From: DATHVR01 sp035461175
Lineage (GTDB): Bacteria; Actinomycetota; Acidimicrobiia; Spongiisociales; ZC4RG35
DNA: 45,971 nt
Direction of reading: 5' to 3'
Assembly: GCA_035461175.1 (NCBI GenBank)
Contig: DATHVR010000002.1
Coordinates: 1-45,971 of the forward strand
Part shown: positions 22,339-37,222 of the stretch, piece by piece
Layout: each line of letters starts with the position of its first letter
How positions within the stretch are numbered: position 1 is the stretch's first letter
The notes under the pieces: model-generated
Database searches by the model: none
Seen by the model: the letters and a program-made list of their open reading frames with translations, nothing else
Told to the model about the DNA's origin: nothing
Program-made: the position numbers and the translations under genes

Positions 22339-23861
22339 GCCAGCGCCGTCGTTCCGGTGGCCGGGCCGCCCGCCAGGCGGCGCGAGCCGCCGCCTTCGCC
22401 GAGACTCTCCCTTACCTGACCCGACGTCTGAAACCACATGAGGTTCTCGACGAGGAGGGGCTGGCCACGATCGAGGAATTGGCGGACCGAATCCTGGCCG
22501 AGGTGGGCGTGGACATAGTCGATTATCCGGAGGCGCTGACGATCTTCGCCGATCACGGAGCCGAGATCGAGGGGAATCGGGTCCGCTTCCCGGCCGGGAT
22601 GTGCCGACGCATCATCCAGGAATCGGCCCCGTCCCGGTTCACTCAGCACGCCCGCAATCCAGAGCGCAGCGTCGAGATCGGCGATCCCCACCTCGTCCTC
22701 GCCCCGGCCTACGGCTCACCGTTCGTCCGTGATCTGGAGGGCGGCCGGCGCTACGCCACCATCGAAGACTTCCGCAACTTCGTTCGGCTCGCCTACCAGT
22801 CGCCCGGGCTCCATCACGGCGGCGGGACCCTGTGCGAACCGGTGGATCTGCCGGTCAGCCGGCGCCACCTCGACATGCTCCGGGCTCACATCACGCTCAG
22901 CGACAAGCCCTTCATGGGCTCGGTGACCGCCCCCGAGCGCGCCCAGGACAGCGTTGACATGGCCCGAATCGTCTTCGGGGACGAATTCGTCGACGAGAAC
23001 GCCGTCTTGATGTCGCTCTGCAATGCCAACTCGCCGCTGGCTTGGGACCGGGCAATGCTCGGTTCGGCCAAGGTCTACGCCGAGAACAACCAGGCCACGA
23101 TCCTGACGCCTTTCATCCTGGCGGGAGCGATGGCACCCGTCACCGTCGCCGCCGTCGCTGCCCAGACCCTGGCCGAGGCGCTGGCCGGGATCGCCTTCAC
23201 CCAGATGGTCCGCCCCGGTGCGCCGGTCGTCCTCGGGTCTTTCGCCTCCTCGATGTCGATGCAGACCGGAGCGCCCACGTTCGGGACCCCGGAACCCGCC
23301 CTGATGCTGTTCGTCATGGCCGCCCTCGCCCGTCGCCTGGGTGTACCTTTCCGCTCCGGCGGAAACCTGACCGCCTCCAAGACCCCCGATGCCCAGGCCG
23401 CCTACGAGAGTGCCGCCACCTTCATGCCCACCCTGTTGGCCGGGGTCAACTTCGTGCTGCATGCCGCCGGGTGGCTGGAGGGTGGCCTGGTGATGGGCTA
23501 CGAGAAGTTCGTGCTCGACGCCGACCAGACCTCGATGGCGGCGGCGCTGGTGAACGGGGTCGACATGTCGGCCAACGGCCTCGCCTCCGACACCCTCCTC
23601 TCTCATCGACCCGGGAACCACTTTCTCGGCACGGAGCACACCCTGGCCAACTTCGAGACCGCCTTTTGGACCTCGTCCCTGGCCGACAACTCCAGCTACG
23701 AGCAGTGGGAGGAGTCGGGGGCGGAGGACTCCATCCAGCGAGCCCACCGTCAGTGGAAACGACTGCTGGCCGAGTACGAGCCGCCTCCCCTCGACGATGC
23801 CGTCAGCGCCCGACTCGACGAGTTCGTGGCCGCCCGCAAGGCGGCCCTGCCCGACTCGTAG
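22335..23861 (+). CDS. MttB-family (COG5598) corrinoid-dependent methyltransferase, paralogue 2
   Basis: This 508-residue protein has the same length and fold as the protein at 1024-2550 and shares with it segments such as FTQHARNP (FTLHARNP in paralogue 1), PVDLPxSxRHLD, TPFxLAGAMAP and HAAGWLEGGLV (HGAGWMEGGLV). The frame has no internal stop, so it is not a pyrrolysine enzyme. It should transfer a methyl group from a quaternary amine to the corrinoid protein at 17661-18353, which lies in the same operon. The start overlaps the activator stop (ATGA), with GAGAGGAG just upstream. Divergence between the two paralogues suggests different substrates or sharing of the corrinoid protein. Confidence 0.9.
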   Translation: MSQRRRSGGRAARQAARAAAFAETLPYLTRRLKPHEVLDEEGLATIEELADRILAEVGVDIVDYPEALTIFADHGAEIEGNRVRFPAGMCRRIIQESAPSRFTQHARNPERSVEIGDPHLVLAPAYGSPFVRDLEGGRRYATIEDFRNFVRLAYQSPGLHHGGGTLCEPVDLPVSRRHLDMLRAHITLSDKPFMGSVTAPERAQDSVDMARIVFGDEFVDENAVLMSLCNANSPLAWDRAMLGSAKVYAENNQATILTPFILAGAMAPVTVAAVAAQTLAEALAGIAFTQMVRPGAPVVLGSFASSMSMQTGAPTFGTPEPALMLFVMAALARRLGVPFRSGGNLTASKTPDAQAAYESAATFMPTLLAGVNFVLHAAGWLEGGLVMGYEKFVLDADQTSMAAALVNGVDMSANGLASDTLLSHRPGNHFLGTEHTLANFETAFWTSSLADNSSYEQWEESGAEDSIQRAHRQWKRLLAEYEPPPLDDAVSARLDEFVAARKAALPDS

Positions 23862-23873
23862 AGGGCCGCTGCG

Positions 23874-24716
23874 ATGCCATCACCCTCCCCCGCCGCCCGC
23901 CCGGCCCTGGTCGATCTCCTCTCCGATCCTCTCTTCGAGATGATCCCGCTTTCCAACGCTCTGGAACAGGCCCGCTATCTGCCCTCGCGGTCCCGAATCT
24001 CGGTCACGGCCTCGCCCAACAAGACCCTCGACGACAGCCTCGACCTGGCCGCCGAACTCACCGACCAGGGCTTCCGGGTGACCCCGCACCTTTCGGCGCG
24101 CATGACCACCAGTCGCCGGCATCTGCAACATTTGCTGGAACGGATCGATCGGATCGGCATGTCGAAGGTGTTCGTGGTGGGCGGGGACGGGGAGGTGAGC
24201 GGGCCCTACTTCGACGGTCTCGCCCTCCTGGAAGGCATGGCAGAGATCGGCCACGGCCTCGAGGTCGGGATTCCCTGTTACCCCGAAGGGCACCCCACCA
24301 TCTCCGACGACGCCCTGGCGGCGGCACTGTCTGCCAAGGCGGAGCACGCCCGGTGGATGACGAGTCAGATGTGCTTCGATGCCGACGCCGTCCGCCGCTG
24401 GACCCTGTCGACGCGCGCGGATGGAGTCGACCTCCCGTTGGTGTTGGGACTGCCCGGTGCGGCCGACCGCCTCAAGCTCTTACGCATCTCGGCCCGGATC
24501 GGAGTGGGCGGTTCGCTGGCGTTCCTGCGCAAGAACACGGGTCTGGTCGGTCAGTTCGTCAGGCCGGGAGGCTACGACCCGGCCGAACTTCTGACCGATC
24601 TGGGCGACGACCTCGGCGATCCCGCGCTCGGGATCGCCGGATGTCACATCTACACCTTCAACCAGTGCGACACGACCGAGGAGTGGCGAAGGGCGTTCCT
24701 CGAATCCCTGACCTGA
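23874..24716 (+). CDS. Methylenetetrahydrofolate reductase-like protein
   Basis: The 280-residue protein has the MetF TIM-barrel layout: LFEMIP near the N-terminus (position of the catalytic Glu of MetF), VTPHLSAR, KVFVVGGDGE, the diagnostic GIPCYPEGHP, and the MTSQMCFD segment. It probably interconverts methyl-THF and methylene-THF with a flavin. In a demethylation pathway the oxidative direction (methyl-THF to methylene-THF) would be used, joining the products of the corrinoid branch with the methylene-THF made by the GcvT-domain flavoproteins. It lies 12 bases after the second methyltransferase gene. Departures from the canonical MetF N-terminal and substrate segments mean that it may not be the biosynthetic enzyme. 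Confidence 0.8.
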   Translation: MPSPSPAARPALVDLLSDPLFEMIPLSNALEQARYLPSRSRISVTASPNKTLDDSLDLAAELTDQGFRVTPHLSARMTTSRRHLQHLLERIDRIGMSKVFVVGGDGEVSGPYFDGLALLEGMAEIGHGLEVGIPCYPEGHPTISDDALAAALSAKAEHARWMTSQMCFDADAVRRWTLSTRADGVDLPLVLGLPGAADRLKLLRISARIGVGGSLAFLRKNTGLVGQFVRPGGYDPAELLTDLGDDLGDPALGIAGCHIYTFNQCDTTEEWRRAFLESLT

Positions 24717-24772
24717 GCGGGAAGATCCGGCGGTTACGTGGCACCATGCCCGTACCGAGCGAGGAGCAGACC

Positions 24773-25096
24773 ATGGCCACCATCAGTACCCACGTTCTCG
24801 ACACCGTCGCGGGAGAACCGGCCGCCGGAGTGGCCGTCTCCCTCCACACCGTCGATGATTCCACCGAGCGCGTCCTGTCATCCACCTCCACCGACAACGA
24901 CGGGCGGGTGGCCGATCTCCTCGGCGGCGAGCGGTTGCGGACGGGGATCTACCGCCTGGTGTTCAACACCGCCGCCTACGGCAACACCTTCTACCCGGAA
25001 GTGTCGATCGTGTTCCGGGTCTCCGATCCCGACGCCCACCACCACATCCCGCTGCTGCTCAGCGCCTTCGGATACTCGACCTACCGGGGGAGCTGA
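24773..25096 (+). CDS. uraH: 5-hydroxyisourate hydrolase (transthyretin-like)
   Basis: The 107-residue protein has the full set of family marks: the opening STHVLDT with the catalytic His, the DGRVADL Arg, the HHHIPLLLS segment and the C-terminal YRGS motif. It hydrolyses 5-hydroxyisourate to OHCU in urate breakdown. The ATG at 24773 follows GAGGAG by 6 bases. It is 56 bases downstream of the MetF-like gene. No other urate gene is in the window, so its presence here is an unexplained neighbour. Confidence 0.95.
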   Translation: MATISTHVLDTVAGEPAAGVAVSLHTVDDSTERVLSSTSTDNDGRVADLLGGERLRTGIYRLVFNTAAYGNTFYPEVSIVFRVSDPDAHHHIPLLLSAFGYSTYRGS

Positions 25097-25173
25097 GATC
25101 GTGCCATCAGGGACCATGGCCTCCGGCCCTCGCCTACCGTGGAGGACAAGTTTGCTGCTCCAGGAGGTAACCG

Positions 25174-25587
25174 ATGAGTGAGACGTCCGACCACGCCAGA
25201 ATGGAGGTGCTGTCCTCGGAGGAGTGTTTCGGGCTGCTCGGCTACACCCCGGTAGGTCGCATCGCCTTTCTCGCCGACGGCTCGGTGCAGATCTTCCCGA
25301 TCAACTACAAGGTCGACGGGGAACGGGTCGTGTTCCGCTCCCCGGTCGGTTCCAAGCTCGACGCCGCCGAGATGGGGCGCCGGGTGACGTTCGAGGCCGA
25401 TCAGTGGGACCCGCACACGAAGTCGGGATGGAGCGTCGTCGCCAACGGCCATATCCGCGAGGTCGACGACGAGGCCCGGTTGGCCGAGCTCGAGCAACTC
25501 GGGCTGGAGCCGTGGCTCGACAATCCGCAGATGAACTGGATCGAGATCGTGGTGGAGGACATCTCGGGACGCCGCCTACCCGACTGA
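25174..25587 (+). CDS. Pyridoxamine 5'-phosphate oxidase-fold flavin-binding protein
   Basis: The 137-residue protein has the split-barrel fold of the PPOX/nitroimidazole-resistance group, with LLGYTPVGRIAFLADGSVQIFPINYKVDG at the start. Such proteins bind FMN or F420; several actinobacterial relatives reduce cofactors or detoxify substrates. The ATG is preceded by a strong AGGAGGT. Its stop is one base from the convergent slipin gene. No specific substrate can be named. Confidence 0.85.
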   Translation: MSETSDHARMEVLSSEECFGLLGYTPVGRIAFLADGSVQIFPINYKVDGERVVFRSPVGSKLDAAEMGRRVTFEADQWDPHTKSGWSVVANGHIREVDDEARLAELEQLGLEPWLDNPQMNWIEIVVEDISGRRLPD

Positions 25588-25588
25588 G

Positions 25589-26362
25589 TCAGGAGTCGCC
25601 CCGCCCTCCCATCGCCTCGAGGGCCCGCAGCAGCTCCATCGGGAGCGGGAATATCAGGGTGGAGTTCTGTTCCGCCGCCACCTCGGTCATCGTCTGTAGG
25701 AGCCGCAGCTGCATCGAGCCTGGATGCCTCCCCATTACGTCTGCCGCCTCGGCCAGTTTCTCGGCCGCCTCCTGCTCACCCAGGGCGTGGATGACCTTCG
25801 CTCGGCGATCGCGCTCCGCCTCGGCCTGACGGGCCATCGCCCGCCGCATGGCGTCGGGCAGCTCGACATCCTTCACCTCCACCAGGCTCACCTTGACTCC
25901 CCAGGGGTTGGTGAGATCGTCGATGATCTGCTGGAGCTGTCTGTTGATCTCGTCACGGTTGACGAGCAAGCCATCGAGGTCGGCCTGTCCGATGATGCTG
26001 CGCAGTGTGGTCTGGGCGATCTGCGACGTGGCGAAACGGAAATCCTCGATCTCGAGAACCGCCTTGTTGGGGTCCAGGACCCTGAAGTAGGTGACGGCAT
26101 TCACCCGCACGGTCACGTTGTCCCGGGTGATGATGTCCTGAGGCGGGATGTCCATGGTCAGCGTACGCAAACTCACGCGACGCAACTTGTCGATGATGGG
26201 GATGATGAGGATTAGTCCGGGGCCGCGCGGCTCTCCGGTCACCCGACCCAGTCGAAACAGGACTCCCCGCTCGTACTCGTCGAGGATGTGGATCGACGCT
26301 CGCAGCAGGCTCAACAGGACCAGCAGGGCAACGCCCAGGCCGATCAACAACTCAGTGCTCAT
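25589..26362 (-). CDS. SPFH/slipin (stomatin-like) membrane protein
   Basis: The 257-residue protein has an N-terminal membrane segment (residues about 4-22) followed by an SPFH domain with YERGVLFRLGR, TITRDNVTVRVNAV-like sequence and a helical C-terminus rich in Ala/Glu. Slipins form oligomers in the membrane and typically act with NfeD proteases. Its ATG lies 11 bases inside the end of the nfeD-type gene, so the two are expressed together. The exact role in the cell is not known; lipid-microdomain or membrane-quality functions are likely. Confidence 0.92.
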   Translation of the reverse strand: MSTELLIGLGVALLVLLSLLRASIHILDEYERGVLFRLGRVTGEPRGPGLILIIPIIDKLRRVSLRTLTMDIPPQDIITRDNVTVRVNAVTYFRVLDPNKAVLEIEDFRFATSQIAQTTLRSIIGQADLDGLLVNRDEINRQLQQIIDDLTNPWGVKVSLVEVKDVELPDAMRRAMARQAEAERDRRAKVIHALGEQEAAEKLAEAADVMGRHPGSMQLRLLQTMTEVAAEQNSTLIFPLPMELLRALEAMGGRGDS

Positions 26363-27638
26363 TCTCTTCTCCAGTCGGTCGAACGATCAGGGTCAGTCCG
26401 TCGATCCCCACGACTGACGCCGGTCCGGGTCTCAGGGGACCTTCGAGGGCTCGCACCGTCCACCAGGCTCCGTCGACGAACGCGTCCCCGCTCCGTTCGT
26501 CTCTGGGGCTCACCGTAACCGACCGGCCCACCAAGGTCGACGTTCCCGTGGTGGGACGGGCGCGCCGGGAGCGGATCGCCAATCGGCCTGCCAGCGTGGT
26601 GGCTGCTCCGAGGACGACCGCCGTCGGCCACAGCACGGGAGGATTGATCGACAAGGTGCCCTCGAAGAGGAAGAGACCGGCCAGCACGAGGGCGATAGTG
26701 CCGCCTGCCGCCATCACCCCCACTCCGGGTACGAACACCTCGCCGATGAAGAGGGCAGCCGCCAGGATCAGCAAGGCCACTCCGGCAGTCGTCACGGGCA
26801 GCACGCTCAGGGCGAAGAAGCCGAGCACGAGGGAGATGACACCGGCGATGCCGGAGAATCCCAACCCGGGATTGGCCGCCTCGTAGACGATGGCAAGCGT
26901 CCCGAACGAGATGAATATGAACGCCAGATTGGGATCGGCGAGGGTGCCGATCACCCGGCGAAAGGTACTCAGCTCATGGCGCTCGATCGCCGCTCCGCCG
27001 GTAGAGAGTGTGATTTGATCAGCACCGACGTCGACGGCGAGGCCATCGATCCGCTCCAGAAGGTCCTCGAGATCGGACGCCTGCAAGTCGATGACTCCCC
27101 GCTCCTCTGCTTCCCGAGCCGTGATCGACACTCCGTCCCGCACCGCATCCTCGGCGAAAGCCGCATCACGACCCCGCCGTTCGGCCACCGAGACCGCGAA
27201 GGCAACGGCATCGTTGATGACCTTGTCGGTGATCTCGCCACCTTGCAGGTCGACTGGAGTGGCGGCGCCGATGGACGTGGCAGGGGCCATAGCGGCAACG
27301 TGGGCAGACATGGTGATGAAAGTCCCCGCCGACGCCGCCCGGGCACCTTGGGGGTGGACGAAGGCGACCACCGGAACCCGAGAATTCAGGAATGCCTGCA
27401 CGATGTCGCGCATCGACACGTCTAGACCTCCCGGAGTATCGAGTGTGACGACCAACACCGAATCGGCAGCCTCGGCCTCGCTCACCGCGTCCTCCAGGTA
27501 GTCGGCGACCACGGGAGTGATTGGGCCGTCGACCTCTGCAAGGAGCACGGACTCGCCCGACGTGGCCGAGACTCCGGTGACCAGGAACACGGTGCCGGCT
27601 GCGAGGAGCCCACTCAGCGAGAGGAATGCCCTTCCCAT
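26352..27638 (-). CDS. NfeD family membrane serine protease (ClpP-like plus NfeD domain)
   Basis: The 428-residue protein begins with a signal/anchor segment (residues 4-24), then a ClpP-fold protease domain with a Ser in AASAGTFI (S103) and a Lys in EITDKVIND (K139), the pair used in characterised archaeal NfeD proteases. Four or so membrane segments follow (about 250-365), and the C-terminus is the beta-barrel NfeD domain ending near RPTGEENEH. The protease side faces outside the cytoplasm in relatives and cleaves hydrophobic segments such as slipin tails. I chose the ATG at 27638; upstream in-frame sequence runs into the rpoC 3' region and is low-complexity. Confidence 0.9.
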   Translation of the reverse strand: MGRAFLSLSGLLAAGTVFLVTGVSATSGESVLLAEVDGPITPVVADYLEDAVSEAEAADSVLVVTLDTPGGLDVSMRDIVQAFLNSRVPVVAFVHPQGARAASAGTFITMSAHVAAMAPATSIGAATPVDLQGGEITDKVINDAVAFAVSVAERRGRDAAFAEDAVRDGVSITAREAEERGVIDLQASDLEDLLERIDGLAVDVGADQITLSTGGAAIERHELSTFRRVIGTLADPNLAFIFISFGTLAIVYEAANPGLGFSGIAGVISLVLGFFALSVLPVTTAGVALLILAAALFIGEVFVPGVGVMAAGGTIALVLAGLFLFEGTLSINPPVLWPTAVVLGAATTLAGRLAIRSRRARPTTGTSTLVGRSVTVSPRDERSGDAFVDGAWWTVRALEGPLRPGPASVVGIDGLTLIVRPTGEENEH

Positions 27639-27699
27639 GCTCCGAGTATGGCCGCGGTGGCGGGCTAGCGCCCGCGGGCCACTCCCGCGCCCCAACGAG

Positions 27700-27727
27700 A
27701 ACGGCCGCCTCCGGAGAGGCGGCCGTT
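27700..27727 (-). terminator. Rho-independent-type terminator after rpoC
   Basis: AACGGCCGCCTC and GAGGCGGCCGTT form a perfect 12-bp stem with a 4-base loop in the 110-base gap between the rpoC stop and the nfeD start. The T-tract is better on the + strand (TTTT) than on the minus strand (TTCTCGTT), so it is best viewed as a strong hairpin end for the rpoBC transcript. Confidence 0.75.
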
Positions 27728-27748
27728 TTCTCGAACCGGTGTGGAGAC

Positions 27749-31705
<3,957 letters not shown>

Positions 31706-31758
31706 TGTGTTGTTCCCCTGGTTCGTGGTTTGCTCTCGGTGGTCTCGAAATCGGGTAT

Positions 31759-31796
31759 TAGGTGGTAGGTGGTAGGTTCTTACCACCTACCACTTA
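31759..31796. repeat. Hairpin in the rpoB-rpoC intergenic gap
   Basis: GGTAGGTGGTA at 31764-31774 pairs perfectly with TACCACCTACC at 31781-31791 around GGTTCT, and pairing extends outward with two wobbles to 31759-31796. It is followed by ACTTAGGACTC on the + strand, a string also found near the repeats at 40345-40683. It sits in the 99-base gap between rpoB stop and rpoC start, so it would fold in the shared mRNA. Confidence 0.7.
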
Positions 31797-31804
31797 GGAC
31801 TCTC

Positions 31805-35182
<3,378 letters not shown>

Positions 35183-35303
35183 AGGAGCCTCCTTGAAAGC
35201 CGGCATAAAGGGCGAGCGTGATGGCAAACGGAATACGCAGAAAGCGCATGCTAACACACGCGCAAGCGGACGCGCAAGCGGCGCCCCTCAAGACCCCCGG
35301 GAT

Positions 35304-35355
35304 GAGCCCGGAGGCTGGCGGCCTTCCGTTATCCGGGGGTGTGTCCGTTCATCGA
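35304..35355 (-). promoter_or_regulatory. Structured leader region upstream of rpoB
   Basis: The untranslated leader between the predicted promoter and the TTG contains ACCCCCGG (about 35294-35301) paired with CCGGGGGT (about 35334-35341), an inner CCGGG/CCCGG pair, and CCGTTC-ATC-GAACGG (35345-35359). These could fold in the roughly 195-base leader. I do not recognise a known leader family; this is a descriptive entry. Confidence 0.35.
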
Positions 35356-35382
35356 ACGGTCCCGAACCGGATGGCTGGGGGC

Positions 35383-35412
35383 ATCCTATCGCATCCTCGC
35401 GAAAGGCGTCAA
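35383..35412 (-). promoter_or_regulatory. Predicted sigma70-type promoter for rpoB
   Basis: On the minus strand TTGACG (35412-35407) is followed after 18 bases by TAGGAT (35388-35383), a good match to -35 and -10 elements. Transcription would begin near 35376, giving a leader of about 195 bases before the TTG start. It lies just after the end of the histidine kinase gene. Confidence 0.6.
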
Positions 35413-35425
35413 GGGTTCGCGGGTC

Positions 35426-37174
35426 CTATGGACGCCGTGATCCGGCCGGATCACCCACTTCGCGGACGGGAGGCGACTCCATCTCCACCCGGGCGCCCGC
35501 CCGGCCCGGCAGGGAAATCGAGAAGCACGCTCCCCCGAGTCGCTCCGAGCGGCGGTAGATGGCGTTGCCGCCGTGACCGCGTACCAGCATGTCCACGACC
35601 GCCAGGCCGATTCCCGAGCCAGGGATGCCGGCGTCGTAGCGGTGGGCTCCTCGTTCGAAGCGGTCCCAGATGGCAAGTTCGTACCGCTTCGGCACCCCAG
35701 GCCCGTCGTCGTGCACCTCGATCACCAGACCGTCCTCGACGCTCTTCGCCAGCACCAGTCGATGGGGGCCGCCATACCGAGCAGCGTTGGTGAGCAGGTT
35801 CACCACGACCTGCTGGATGCGATCAGGATCGACATAGCCGACCAGGCCCGGCTCCATCTCCACCATCACCCCCGACGCCGTCCCGACATCGGTGGAGTCG
35901 ACGGCGGCGGCGATGAGAGATTCGATCCCCACCGAGCGGAAGTGGAGTACCATGTCGGGCTGTCGGCGGTTGAGCATCACCAGATCCGAGACGATCCGGG
36001 CCATATAGCGGGCCTGCTGGTCGACGATCCCCAACATCTCGTGTTGGCTGGCTTCGTCCACGTGCTGGTCCCGGTCGGTGAGGATGTCCAGGAACCCCAC
36101 CATGGCAGTCAGAGGGGTGCGCAATTCGTGGGAGATGGACGACACCAGGGCGGTTCGCTGGCGCTCGACCAGCTCGCGGTTCTCACGGATCGAGACGCCC
36201 TGGCGTATGAAGACCAGGAGCATGACGACGAGAGCGCCGGCCACCAGCACGATCGTCTGGCGCTCGAAGGCCGAGTCGCTCAGCTTCACGACCAGCATCA
36301 CAAGAAGAACGGCCGCCGCTCCGTAGGGAGCCAGCACCGCCCACCAGGGGGCTTTGCGCTCGGCGTACTCGCGGGGCTCCGGAGCGCGGTCGACGATGGC
36401 AGCAGAGGTGAGGAGGGCCGCTCCCGCCAGCATGTAGAGGGCATAGGGGGGTTCGGTCTGGGCGAACCCCACCCCTACTCCTTCGGCGAAGAAGATCAGA
36501 TCGGCGATCGCCTGAGCGGAGACGCCAAGTCCGAAAAGAAGCATCCGGGGATCGAAGCGGTAGTTCGACCGTCGCAGCGTCACCAGCATCACGGCCACCA
36601 GAATTCCCACGTCGAGGAGGGGATAGGCGGTGGCAATCGCCACTTCTATCCCCCTGGCCCTCTCTATGGCGGCCACGATGTCGTCTAGCGCCGCCACCCA
36701 GGCCACGACGGCGATCGACACTGCTCCGACGGCTCCATCCAGAAACACCCGCAGGCGCCGATAGGGCGGCCCCTCCAGATGCGGCAGGGTCCAGAAACCG
36801 ATGAGAACCAACAGATAGGCGGTGATGAAGAACAAGTCCAGCGGTCCGAACGCCGGGGGATTGAGGCCGAGCCCGGTGGCAACACCCACCACAACGACCC
36901 CGGTAGCGCCGACCACCAAACCACTCCCGATCAGGCGCCAGGCCCGCGCCTCCGTGGATGCCCCCTCGCGGGGCTTCTTGAGGAACAACACCCCTCCCAC
37001 CCCGTAGCCGACCACCATGACCGGAAGCCCGACATATCCGGCGATCTCCTCAACGGAAAAGGCGACAACCGTTACTGCCACCACGACGAAAGTGAGGGCG
37101 AAGAGAGCGCGGCGCGGCCAACTGGCTTCCTCTACAACAGTTACAAGCCTCGACCAGATGGTTTCCACGCTCAA
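35426..37174 (-). CDS. Membrane sensor histidine kinase
   Basis: The 582-residue protein has an N-terminal sensor of about eight to ten membrane segments (residues 22-325) with no recognisable extracytoplasmic domain, then a HisKA domain with the phospho-acceptor H349 (SSISHELRTPLTAMVG), and a HATPase_c domain with the N-box NLLTNAARYG, the DDGPG G1 box and the GSGIGLAVV G2 box. No response regulator gene adjoins it, so it is an orphan in this window. The start is uncertain: TTG at 37174 or the GTG two codons later, with GGAGG further upstream than ideal. Signal and targets are unknown. Confidence 0.88.
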   Translation of the reverse strand: MSVETIWSRLVTVVEEASWPRRALFALTFVVVAVTVVAFSVEEIAGYVGLPVMVVGYGVGGVLFLKKPREGASTEARAWRLIGSGLVVGATGVVVVGVATGLGLNPPAFGPLDLFFITAYLLVLIGFWTLPHLEGPPYRRLRVFLDGAVGAVSIAVVAWVAALDDIVAAIERARGIEVAIATAYPLLDVGILVAVMLVTLRRSNYRFDPRMLLFGLGVSAQAIADLIFFAEGVGVGFAQTEPPYALYMLAGAALLTSAAIVDRAPEPREYAERKAPWWAVLAPYGAAAVLLVMLVVKLSDSAFERQTIVLVAGALVVMLLVFIRQGVSIRENRELVERQRTALVSSISHELRTPLTAMVGFLDILTDRDQHVDEASQHEMLGIVDQQARYMARIVSDLVMLNRRQPDMVLHFRSVGIESLIAAAVDSTDVGTASGVMVEMEPGLVGYVDPDRIQQVVVNLLTNAARYGGPHRLVLAKSVEDGLVIEVHDDGPGVPKRYELAIWDRFERGAHRYDAGIPGSGIGLAVVDMLVRGHGGNAIYRRSERLGGACFSISLPGRAGARVEMESPPVREVGDPAGSRRP

Positions 37175-37222
37175 AGAATCGGCTGGTGGAGCCTCCGGGT
37201 TGAGGAAAGCGTGTGCCGGAAC

